A DNA stretch of 64,000 nucleotides from Solirubrobacterales bacterium (GTDB lineage Bacteria; Actinomycetota; Thermoleophilia; Solirubrobacterales; 70-9): the NCBI GenBank assembly GCA_023958085.1, contig JAMLGI010000005.1, forward strand, positions 1 through 64,000, in the 5' to 3' direction. The translations under genes were made by a program, and so were the position numbers. Numbering within the stretch: the stretch's first letter is position 1; each line of letters starts with the position of its first letter. Shown in pieces: positions 1-6,925 of this stretch. The notes beneath the pieces were generated by a model that saw only the letters and a program-made list of their open reading frames with translations, ran no database searches and was not told where the DNA came from.

Positions 1-80
1 ATACCGAGAAACAGACCCTGATCCGGGGTCTGATCGCGACCTACAACGCCGATCCGCCAGGCGGCGTCAAAGGCGGCTGA
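1..80 (+). CDS. C-terminal end of an unidentified upstream gene (partial)
   Basis: Only one forward frame stays open from the window edge to a TGA at 78-80. It encodes about 25 residues ending in PPGGVKGG. The stretch is too short to assign to a family. It lies 36 nt before ruvC in the same direction, so it may be the previous gene of that operon. Confidence 0.35.
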   Translation, partial: TEKQTLIRGLIATYNADPPGGVKGG

Positions 81-116
81 AAGAGGCATCCGACGGCCGG
101 TACAGAATCATGAGGG

Positions 117-650
117 ATGAAGGTCGTGATGGGGATAGATCCCGGGACGGCGAATCTCGGGTTCGGAGTGGTTCGAATCGAAGGGGGTCACATGGTGGCT
201 CTCGACGGTGGAGTGGTCGAGACCGACTCGGGGGACCCCCTCGAACGGCGTCTGAGTGAGATCCACTCGACGCTCTCCCGGCTGATCAAGTGGCATCAGC
301 CGGTGGCCCTGGCGATCGAGGATCTCTACTTCGGCAAGAACGTCGGCTCGGCGATGAAGGTGGGCCAGGCTTCGGGCGTCTCCATGCTGGCGGCCGCCCA
401 ATGCGATGTTCCCTGCTTCAGTTACACGCCGCAGGCGATCAAGACTGCGGTCTGCGGTTCCGGCAATGCTGCCAAGCGACAGGTTCAGAAGATGGTCGCG
501 ACCCTGCTCAACCTGAACGAGGTGCCGCAGCCCGACCATGCGGCAGACGCGCTGGCGGTTGCCATCTGCCACGGCGGCACGGCAGGCCGGAGGGACGCGA
601 CCGAGGCCGCCCTGGCCGGGTCTGCCTCGTCCCTGCGGGTGGCAAGTTGA
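117..650 (+). CDS. ruvC: Holliday junction resolvase RuvC
   Basis: RuvC is a dimeric RNase H-fold endonuclease that nicks Holliday junctions symmetrically after RuvAB branch migration. The 177-residue product has the normal length. The acidic metal-binding residues are visible: D8 in GIDPGTANLG, E68 in AIEDLYFGKN, and H141/D144 in DHAADALA. Histidine at the third position is also used by Thermus RuvC. The ATG at 117 gives the usual spacing to the first aspartate; an ATG at 129 has a better-spaced GAAGG upstream and is the alternative. The stop codon overlaps the TTG start of ruvA (TTGA), so the two are probably translationally coupled. The last ~20 residues are Ala/Gly/Arg-rich and not conserved. 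Confidence 0.95.
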   Translation: MKVVMGIDPGTANLGFGVVRIEGGHMVALDGGVVETDSGDPLERRLSEIHSTLSRLIKWHQPVALAIEDLYFGKNVGSAMKVGQASGVSMLAAAQCDVPCFSYTPQAIKTAVCGSGNAAKRQVQKMVATLLNLNEVPQPDHAADALAVAICHGGTAGRRDATEAALAGSASSLRVAS

Positions 651-1246
651 TCGCCACGGTTCGCGGCGAGGTCCTGGTCCGGCGTTCCGATTACGTCGTG
701 ATCGAGGCAGCCGGTGTCGGCTACCGGCTTGCGGTCAGCTCCGAGACGCTGCGCAGCGTTCCGGCGGCCGGACAGGAGATTTTCCTTCACGCGGAAACGA
801 TCAGCCGTGACGACAGCCTTCTCCTCTACGGATTCGCCTCCGAGGAGGAGCGGGACCTCTTCAACATGCTGATCGGGGTCAGCGGGATCGGTCCGAAGGT
901 GGCGGTCGCCGCGCTCTCGGGCGGGCCGCACCGTGAGCTGGTCAGGGCGATCATTGCCGGTGACGCGAAGCGCTTTCAGGCTGTTCCGGGTATCGGAAAG
1001 CGGACGGCCGAGCGGATCATCCTCGAGCTGAAAGACAAGGTGACCAGCGACGCCGAGGAGGCGGGGGAGACCGTCGTTCCGGCCGCTTCCGACGCGCGGT
1101 CGCTGGCCAGGGACGGTCTGATCAATCTCGGCTACGCGCCACTCGAGGCGGAGCAGCTTCTCGACGGTGTCGGGACGGGAGATGATCCGCAGGAGCTGAT
1201 CGGTGCTGCGCTGAAGCGTGCCGCGGCTTCCGGCCGGGGCGAGTGA
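647..1246 (+). CDS. ruvA: Holliday junction branch migration protein RuvA
   Basis: RuvA tetramers bind the four-way junction and load the RuvB motors. The 199-residue product begins MIATVRGEVL, the typical start of the N-terminal OB-fold domain (about residues 1-63). Two helix-hairpin-helix motifs follow: VSGIGPK at 78-84 and VPGIGKRTA at 113-121. The C-terminal third is the RuvB-contacting domain. The start is TTG at 647, inside a TTGA overlap with the ruvC stop. The frame is open further upstream, but that sequence is a shadow of ruvC and does not resemble RuvA. ruvB follows 12 nt downstream. Confidence 0.93.
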   Translation: MIATVRGEVLVRRSDYVVIEAAGVGYRLAVSSETLRSVPAAGQEIFLHAETISRDDSLLLYGFASEEERDLFNMLIGVSGIGPKVAVAALSGGPHRELVRAIIAGDAKRFQAVPGIGKRTAERIILELKDKVTSDAEEAGETVVPAASDARSLARDGLINLGYAPLEAEQLLDGVGTGDDPQELIGAALKRAAASGRGE

Positions 1247-1258
1247 GAACCTTGACAC

Positions 1259-2344
1259 ATGAGTGACCTGCCTGATTTCGGTGGAAAGCGGATCGACCTC
1301 GGGGTCGAGGCGGACCTGCCCGAAGGCGCCGAGCCGCGGGTCCATGATGCGCGGGCCGACCAGCCCGACCGTGAACTCGACCTGTCGCTCAGGCCGAAAG
1401 GCCTCGAAGACTTCGTAAACCAGAAGCAGGTCACCGATCAGCTGGCCGTTTTCATAGAGGCGGCGCGCCGCCGTGGCGAGCCGCTTGACCACGTCCTTCT
1501 GGCCGGCCCGCCGGGGCTGGGCAAGACCTCTCTGGCCAATATCGTCGCCGCCGAGATGGGGGTTCCGCTGGTTCAGACCGCGGGGCCGGCGCTGGAGAGG
1601 AAAGGCGACGTGGCCGCGTTCCTGACCTCGCTCGAGCCTGGCAGCGTCTTTTTCATCGACGAGATCCACCGTCTCGGTCGGGCGGTGGAGGAGACTCTCT
1701 ACCCGGCGATGGAGGATGGTGAGCTGCCGGTGGTCCTCGGTCAGGGCGCGGGAGCACAAACGGTCACCCTGCCGCTGCCTCCGTTCACCCTGATCGGCGC
1801 GACCACCCGCAGCGGGTTGCTGACCACGCCGCTTCGTGACCGGTTCGGAGTCTCCCACCGCCTTGAGTACTACGACCCGGCGGACCTGGCAAAGATCGTG
1901 ACCCGGTCGGCCGGGATCCTCGAGGTCGAGATCGATGCCGCCGGCGCTCTGGCAATCGCCGAACGCTCCCGCGGTACCCCCCGGGTGGCGAACCGGCTGC
2001 TCAAGCGGGTTCGGGATTTCGCCGAGGTGAAGGGCAAGGGCGCGGTCGATGCGGGGATGGCGGCGACGGCTCTGGAGTTACTCGAGGTCGATCGGGTCGG
2101 ACTCGACCGATCCGATCGCGCCCTGCTGGAACTGATCGCCACGCGATTCGGCGGTGGACCGGTCGGACTTTCCACGATCTCGGTTGCGATCGGGGAGGAG
2201 CGGGACACGATCGAGGACGTGCTCGAGCCGTATCTCCTCCAGCTCGGAATGATCAAGCGGACCCCGCGGGGCCGGGTGCTCACTCCGGCTGCATTCGAGC
2301 ACCTCGGCCTGCCGGTGCCAAGCGGACATCAGCAGCTCTTCTGA
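1259..2344 (+). CDS. ruvB: Holliday junction ATP-dependent helicase RuvB
   Basis: RuvB is the hexameric AAA+ motor that drives branch migration with RuvA. The 361-residue product has Walker A GPPGLGKT at 83-90, Walker B DEIH at 134-137, the sensor/arginine-finger region ATTRSG from 181, and the C-terminal winged-helix DNA-binding domain ending near GHQQLF. An acidic, non-conserved N-terminal extension of about 35 residues precedes the core, which explains the length slightly above the usual 330-350. It is the last gene of ruvC-ruvA-ruvB, an order typical of actinobacteria. The next gene lies on the opposite strand, so the operon ends here. Confidence 0.96.
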   Translation: MSDLPDFGGKRIDLGVEADLPEGAEPRVHDARADQPDRELDLSLRPKGLEDFVNQKQVTDQLAVFIEAARRRGEPLDHVLLAGPPGLGKTSLANIVAAEMGVPLVQTAGPALERKGDVAAFLTSLEPGSVFFIDEIHRLGRAVEETLYPAMEDGELPVVLGQGAGAQTVTLPLPPFTLIGATTRSGLLTTPLRDRFGVSHRLEYYDPADLAKIVTRSAGILEVEIDAAGALAIAERSRGTPRVANRLLKRVRDFAEVKGKGAVDAGMAATALELLEVDRVGLDRSDRALLELIATRFGGGPVGLSTISVAIGEERDTIEDVLEPYLLQLGMIKRTPRGRVLTPAAFEHLGLPVPSGHQQLF

Positions 2345-2374
2345 ACTGTCTCGTGGTCGATGTCGTAGACCCGG

Positions 2375-3259
2375 CTACTCGACTGCGCCAGGCGGATCGG
2401 TCACCGGCGCAGCCAGCTCACGGTTTCTCAGATGCATGAAGCGGGCGAAGAGCCCGGCGGTGATGAACATGAAGAGGCTGTAGACCGCGGCCGGGATCAT
2501 CAGGGCATCGGCATTCAGCATTCCGGCCACGGCGATGGCGACCGTTGCATTGTGCACACCCAGTTCCAGCGCTACCGCGGTGGACTGCCGACCGCTCAGC
2601 CTGGCGACCCGTGACAGGGAGAAACTGACTGTCATCGCCAGCAGATTGAGGGCCAGCGCGGCCAACGCGACCTTCGCGAAATGTTCACGAATCAGGTCCA
2701 GTTCCGAGACGACCGCACCGATCACCACGAGGACGAACAGCACCAGCGAGACCGGGGAGAGGCGACTGCGAAGCGATTCCGCCCGGACACCAAGCCGGTG
2801 ATGTACCCAGAGTCCGACCACCAGGGGCAGAACGGTGATCAGGAAGGTCCGGCCCGCGACCGACAGCATGTTGACCTGGTCGAGATCGCCGACGGTGCCG
2901 AAACGGTCCGTCGCCAGGCCGAGAAAGATCGGGATCGTGATCACCGCAACCACCGATGAGACTGCCGTCATCGTGATCGAGAGCGCGGTCTCGCCCCGGG
3001 CAAGGTGGGTGAACATGTTCGCGAGGGTCCCGCCTGGCGTAGCGCCGAGCAGCACCAGCCCAACCGCCATCGCCGGATCCAGGTTGAAGAGCTCGGCCAG
3101 GAGAAAGGCCAGCAACGGTGAGATCAGGAGCAGATTGAACAGGCCCACCCCGACCCCTCGGGGCATCAGGACTACCCGCTTGAAATCACTGGCGGTCAGG
3201 CCCAGGCCGAGCGTGAACATGATCACCGCCAACGCAACCGGCAGCACGACGGATGTCAT
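2375..3259 (-). CDS. Bile acid:sodium symporter family (BASS) transporter
   Basis: A polytopic inner-membrane protein of 294 residues with about nine to ten hydrophobic helices, no signal peptide and family-like segments such as LLGATPGGTLANMFTHLA and ELGVHNATVAIAVAG. BASS members couple uptake of an organic anion to sodium; the substrate cannot be told from sequence. I place the start at the ATG at 3259 (MTSVVLPVAL). It follows an AAAGGGGGA ribosome-binding site on the minus strand, and the 28 upstream residues in the same frame are polar and non-conserved. The gene stands alone, convergent with ruvB and divergent from the PAS gene. Confidence 0.8.
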   Translation of the reverse strand: MTSVVLPVALAVIMFTLGLGLTASDFKRVVLMPRGVGVGLFNLLLISPLLAFLLAELFNLDPAMAVGLVLLGATPGGTLANMFTHLARGETALSITMTAVSSVVAVITIPIFLGLATDRFGTVGDLDQVNMLSVAGRTFLITVLPLVVGLWVHHRLGVRAESLRSRLSPVSLVLFVLVVIGAVVSELDLIREHFAKVALAALALNLLAMTVSFSLSRVARLSGRQSTAVALELGVHNATVAIAVAGMLNADALMIPAAVYSLFMFITAGLFARFMHLRNRELAAPVTDPPGAVE

Positions 3260-3371
3260 CAAGATGGATTCCCCCTTTGAGTTGCCACAGCTCCCCCTCC
3301 GAGGGCGTGACGATACGCGAAGCACTTCGGGCGTGCCGCTCACGGGTCGGACGCCGACCGGGTCGCTTCAC

Positions 3372-3377
3372 TAGATT
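3372..3377 (+). promoter_or_regulatory. -10 box candidate for the zinc-ribbon/PAS gene
   Basis: TAGATT fits the actinobacterial TANNNT -10 pattern and lies 9 nt before the ATG at 3387. A transcript starting there would have almost no leader. No convincing -35 is visible. Confidence 0.4.
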
Positions 3378-3386
3378 TCCGGGGGA

Positions 3387-3875
3387 ATGCCCTTCTTCAT
3401 CTGCCCCAACTGCGGCAGCCGCGACTCGAGTGGCGATCGCAACGCCGGTTTCAGCGCCCGTCCGAAAGGCTGCTCCCGCTGCGGTTTCGGCTTCGTCTTC
3501 GAACTGCTCGACGACTACTACCCGGCACCCAATGCCGCCTTCTTCGTCTGTGACCAGCAGGCGAGAGTGATCGATGCGGGGCGGGGCAGCTTTGAGCTGA
3601 CCGGCCTGACCGATGAGGACGTGATCGGTCGGCCGGTGAGGGATGTGCTCGGACTCAAATGGATCGATCCCGGTGACGGCGGGCCGGAGGCGGATACCGA
3701 CGGTGACGGCGAGACCGATCCGATCGAGACCTCGCTGGAGTGGGGGGTGCGGTCGCTCGGAAAGCGGGTTGCGGTCCGATCGGAAGCCGAATCCTCAACC
3801 AGGGCGGTCGCCGATCTCTTTCCGGCCTACGACGACGACGGTGGCCTGATGATCGTCCTGACGCCGGAAGGGTAG
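3387..3875 (+). CDS. Zinc-ribbon plus PAS-domain protein
   Basis: The 162-residue soluble protein has two parts. Residues 6-32 carry two CxxC pairs (C6/C9 and C29/C32), as in a zinc ribbon. Residues ~48-95 read like a PAS domain (AAFFVCDQQARVIDAG, then TDEDVIGRPVRDVLGL). An acidic loop of DxDGDGE type and a short C-terminal beta-rich segment follow. There is no kinase, cyclase or DNA-binding output domain, so it is either a small sensor acting through a partner or a scaffold. Its stop codon lies 12 nt before the secDF start. A link to protein export is inferred from position only. Confidence 0.6.
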   Translation: MPFFICPNCGSRDSSGDRNAGFSARPKGCSRCGFGFVFELLDDYYPAPNAAFFVCDQQARVIDAGRGSFELTGLTDEDVIGRPVRDVLGLKWIDPGDGGPEADTDGDGETDPIETSLEWGVRSLGKRVAVRSEAESSTRAVADLFPAYDDDGGLMIVLTPEG

Positions 3876-3878
3876 ACT
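3873..3878 (+). promoter_or_regulatory. -10 box candidate for secDF, built on the upstream stop codon
   Basis: TAGACT matches TANNNT and lies 9 nt before the secDF ATG. Its first three bases are the TAG stop of the PAS gene. It may give secDF its own nearly leaderless transcript. Confidence 0.4.
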
Positions 3879-3887
3879 TCCGCGCCA

Positions 3888-6653
3888 ATGGGAGGTCGCC
3901 GCCGCAACATATTCGTGCTGCTCCTGGTCCTCGGACTGGTGTTTGCCTCGGCCGTGGTGGTCGTCAAGAAGCCGGCCCAGCTCGGTCTCGACCTCCAGGG
4001 CGGGATCGAACTCACCCTGCAGGGACGGCCGACCCCGCAGGTGAAGGAAGTCACCTCGGAGGCGATGGACCGTTCGATCGACATCATCCGGTCCGGCTGC
4101 GACCGCCTCGGAGTTTCCGAGATCGAGGTCTCCCGTCTCGGTGCCGATCAGATCTCGGTCGGCATCCCGGGTGCGACCTCGGTCGGAACCGCCACCGAGT
4201 GCGCGACCAAACCGGCCCGGCTCTACTTCTACGACTGGCAGAACAACCTGCTCGGCCCGGCCCGTGAGATCGCCACCGACAAGGGCACCTCCGACCCGCG
4301 GACGGCCCTGAAGGCACAGCGTCAGAAATGGATCGACGCCGGTCGTCGGCCGACCGAGGGCTTCAACCGCCAGATGATCTCCCAAGGCGCCGAACCGACC
4401 ATGTGGGATGCGGTCGAGATCGCCTCGAAGCAGAAGCCGGACCCGGACTGCAAGAACTGCACCTCGCCCGATCGTTACTACCTGTTCGAGGAGAAGCCGC
4501 CTCACGACCTGATCTCCGGTCCTGCCGCCGCCAAGGAGGACCTCTACTTCGACGATCAGGGCAACCCGTTGCCCAAGGAAGGCATCATCAAGATGGTGCC
4601 GCAGGGGACTGTGGTGGTCTCCGAGCTGCCGACCGATCCGGCCACCGGCAAGGCGGTCGAGGATCAGTCCCAGGCCGGCTACTACGTACTGAGGGACAAC
4701 CCGGCCCTGTCGGGATCGGACATCAAGGATCCGCAGCAGGAGCTGGATCAGTTCAACCAGCCGAACGTCACCTTCGGCTTCACCGGGAAGGGACGCAAGG
4801 CCTTCCAGGACATCACCCGGACGATCGCCCAGGAGGGCCAGGCCCGGGCGATCGGCGCGGTCGACAGCGAACAGGCCTCGGCCCTGTCCGGCAACTTCGC
4901 GATCGTCCTCGACAATCAGGTCGTCTCCAAGCCGATCATCAACTTCGTCGAGAACCCGGACGGGATCGACGGCCGGACCGGCGCTCAGATCTCCGGAGGC
5001 TTTGACGTCAAGGAGGCGCAGAGCCTGGCCGAGTATCTCCAGCGAGGTGCCCTCCCGATCGACCTCAAGCTGACCAGCCAGAGCCAGGTTTCGGCGACCC
5101 TCGGCCAAGAGGCCCTCGATCAGGGTGTGAAGGCCCTGGTGATCGGCTTGATCCTGGTGATGATCTTCCTGATCGTCTTCTACCGCTTCCTCGGTGTGGT
5201 GGCCTCGCTGGCCCTGATCTCCTACGCCCTGATCTTCCTCGCCCTGATCAAGCTGATCCCGATCACGCTCACCCTGCCCGGAATCGCGGGTCTGGTGTTA
5301 ACCATCGGGGTCGCGGCGGACTCCAACATCGTGATTTTCGAGCGCGTGAAGGAAGAGCTGCGGGCCGGAAAGTCGCTTCCTTCCGCGATCACCCTCGGCT
5401 ACCGGCACGGAATCAGCACGATCATTGACGCCAACGTCGTCACCCTGATGACCGCCTTCATCCTGTTCGTTCTGGCGACCTCGGGGATCAAGGGCTTCGC
5501 CTTCACCCTCGGCATCGGCACCCTCGTCTCGCTGCTGACCGCGGTCGTGTTCACCCAGTCGCTGCTCGGCACGATGAGCAACACCTCCTTCCTTCGTTCC
5601 GGACGCGGTTTCAGCGGGATCGAAGGCAAGCAGCGCTGGCATTTCAACTTCATGGGCCGGGCGAAATACATGTTCGCCGCTTCCGGGATCATTCTTCTGA
5701 TCGGTGCCGGGGCGCTGACCACGAAAGGACTCAACTTCGGGATCGATTTCGAGTCCGGGACCAGGATCGAGGTCAGTCTCAAGCAGGACGGGGTCACCTC
5801 CGACCAGCTCCGTGCCGCGGTGGCCGGAATCGGTCTCGGCGATGCCTCGATCCAGGCGGTTGACAACCAGACGCTCGGGAGCAACGCCTTCCAGATCCAG
5901 AGCGAAACCCTGGATCCATCCGAGATCGCCAAGGTCGAGGACACCCTGAGAGACGAGTTCGGCGTGACCCGGGATGGCTTCAACAGCACCTCGGTCGGAC
6001 CGACCTTCGGTGCCTCGGTGGCCAAGAGCGCCGGTCTGGCGATCATGTTCTCGCTGCTCCTGATCGCCGGATACGTGGCGATCCGGTTCGGCGGCAAGTT
6101 CACCGTCCCGGTGCTGATCGCGATCCTGCACGACTTCCTGATCGGACTCGGGATCTACTCTCTGCTCGGGTTCGAAGTCTCGAGCGCGACGGTCGCCGCC
6201 TTCCTGACCGTCCTCGGCTACTCCCAGTACGACACGATCATCGTTTTCGACCGAATCCGCGAGAACGCGCCCAAGATGCCGCGGGCGACCTATGCCCAGA
6301 TCGTGAACAAGTCGATGAGCGAAGTGATCACCCGGTCCCTGGTCACCAGCCTCTCGACCATGATCGGGGTCATCGCCCTGCTGGTCTTCGGCGGTGAGAC
6401 GCTGCGGGCGTTCGCGATCGCGATCCTGGTCGGGATTATCTCCGGGACCTACTCCTCGCTCTTCATCGCCTCCCCGGTGCTTTCGCTCTGGAAGGAACGT
6501 GAACCCGCCTTCCAGCGGCGGCATCGCCAGCAGCTGGAAACCCAGGGCTACGTTCCCGCATTTGCCTCGGATCTCGAGGTCGCCAAACACGATGACAACG
6601 GCACCGACCCCGAGCGGGCCCGGACCGAACCGACCGGAGGGAGCGTCGCCTGA
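3888..6653 (+). CDS. secDF: Fused protein translocase subunit SecDF
   Basis: One 921-residue protein combines SecD and SecF, the proton-driven membrane complex that helps pull exported proteins out of SecYEG. The SecD half has TM1 at ~8-26, the GLDLQGG motif at 33-39, a large extracytoplasmic P1 region to ~400, then five TM helices including GVAADSNIVIFERVKEE from 474. The SecF half begins near 590, with GIDFESG near 618 and GYSQYDTIIVFDRIREN from 777. The P1 region is longer than in short SecD proteins and carries a polar insert (~110-280) with a CxxC (DCKNC). SecD and SecF are separate proteins in many bacteria. The TGATG junction overlaps the next gene by one base. Confidence 0.93.
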   Translation: MGGRRRNIFVLLLVLGLVFASAVVVVKKPAQLGLDLQGGIELTLQGRPTPQVKEVTSEAMDRSIDIIRSGCDRLGVSEIEVSRLGADQISVGIPGATSVGTATECATKPARLYFYDWQNNLLGPAREIATDKGTSDPRTALKAQRQKWIDAGRRPTEGFNRQMISQGAEPTMWDAVEIASKQKPDPDCKNCTSPDRYYLFEEKPPHDLISGPAAAKEDLYFDDQGNPLPKEGIIKMVPQGTVVVSELPTDPATGKAVEDQSQAGYYVLRDNPALSGSDIKDPQQELDQFNQPNVTFGFTGKGRKAFQDITRTIAQEGQARAIGAVDSEQASALSGNFAIVLDNQVVSKPIINFVENPDGIDGRTGAQISGGFDVKEAQSLAEYLQRGALPIDLKLTSQSQVSATLGQEALDQGVKALVIGLILVMIFLIVFYRFLGVVASLALISYALIFLALIKLIPITLTLPGIAGLVLTIGVAADSNIVIFERVKEELRAGKSLPSAITLGYRHGISTIIDANVVTLMTAFILFVLATSGIKGFAFTLGIGTLVSLLTAVVFTQSLLGTMSNTSFLRSGRGFSGIEGKQRWHFNFMGRAKYMFAASGIILLIGAGALTTKGLNFGIDFESGTRIEVSLKQDGVTSDQLRAAVAGIGLGDASIQAVDNQTLGSNAFQIQSETLDPSEIAKVEDTLRDEFGVTRDGFNSTSVGPTFGASVAKSAGLAIMFSLLLIAGYVAIRFGGKFTVPVLIAILHDFLIGLGIYSLLGFEVSSATVAAFLTVLGYSQYDTIIVFDRIRENAPKMPRATYAQIVNKSMSEVITRSLVTSLSTMIGVIALLVFGGETLRAFAIAILVGIISGTYSSLFIASPVLSLWKEREPAFQRRHRQQLETQGYVPAFASDLEVAKHDDNGTDPERARTEPTGGSVA

Positions 6654-6925
6654 TGTCGATCGTAGTCTGGTTCACCGTCGCCCTCGCCCTCTGGCACTTC
6701 ACGATCTTCATCCCGGACCGTTTCTGGCAGGGGATTATCGGAGCCTTCCTCGGCTGCGTGATCGGCGGGCTGATCTCGGGTGCCGTGATCGAACTCGCTC
6801 TCGGCCGAAGCCTCTCCGACACCGATCTGCTGACCCTGGTGACCGCGATCCCGGGCACGATCCTCGGCGCATGGTTCGTCTACTGGCTCGGGTCCCGTCA
6901 CGGTGAGGACGCGGTCGAGCATTAG
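6653..6925 (+). CDS. Small integral membrane protein of unknown function
   Basis: A 90-residue protein with three hydrophobic segments: about 1-20, a glycine-rich helix pair at ~24-50 (GIIGAFLGCVIGGLISGAV), and ~58-78. The short C-terminus ends in HGEDAVEH. The glycine-rich helices recall small GlsB/YeaQ-type membrane proteins, but I cannot assign it firmly. Its ATG overlaps the secDF stop (TGATG) and recJ overlaps its 3' end, so it is co-transcribed and probably coupled to secDF. A role as an accessory to SecDF is possible but only inferred from position. Confidence 0.65.
   Translation: MSIVVWFTVALALWHFTIFIPDRFWQGIIGAFLGCVIGGLISGAVIELALGRSLSDTDLLTLVTAIPGTILGAWFVYWLGSRHGEDAVEH

Noticed and set aside
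485-1858. 457-codon minus-strand frame over ruvA and ruvB
   Set aside because: Antisense shadow of two certain genes; low-complexity composition and no motif.
3345-3359. GGTCGG-ACG-CCGACC inverted repeat as an operator between the symporter and PAS genes
   Set aside because: Six-bp arms of this composition are common in GC-rich DNA, and no regulator is linked to it.
3795-5108. 437-codon minus-strand frame over secDF
   Set aside because: Antisense shadow of a gene with clear SecD motifs.
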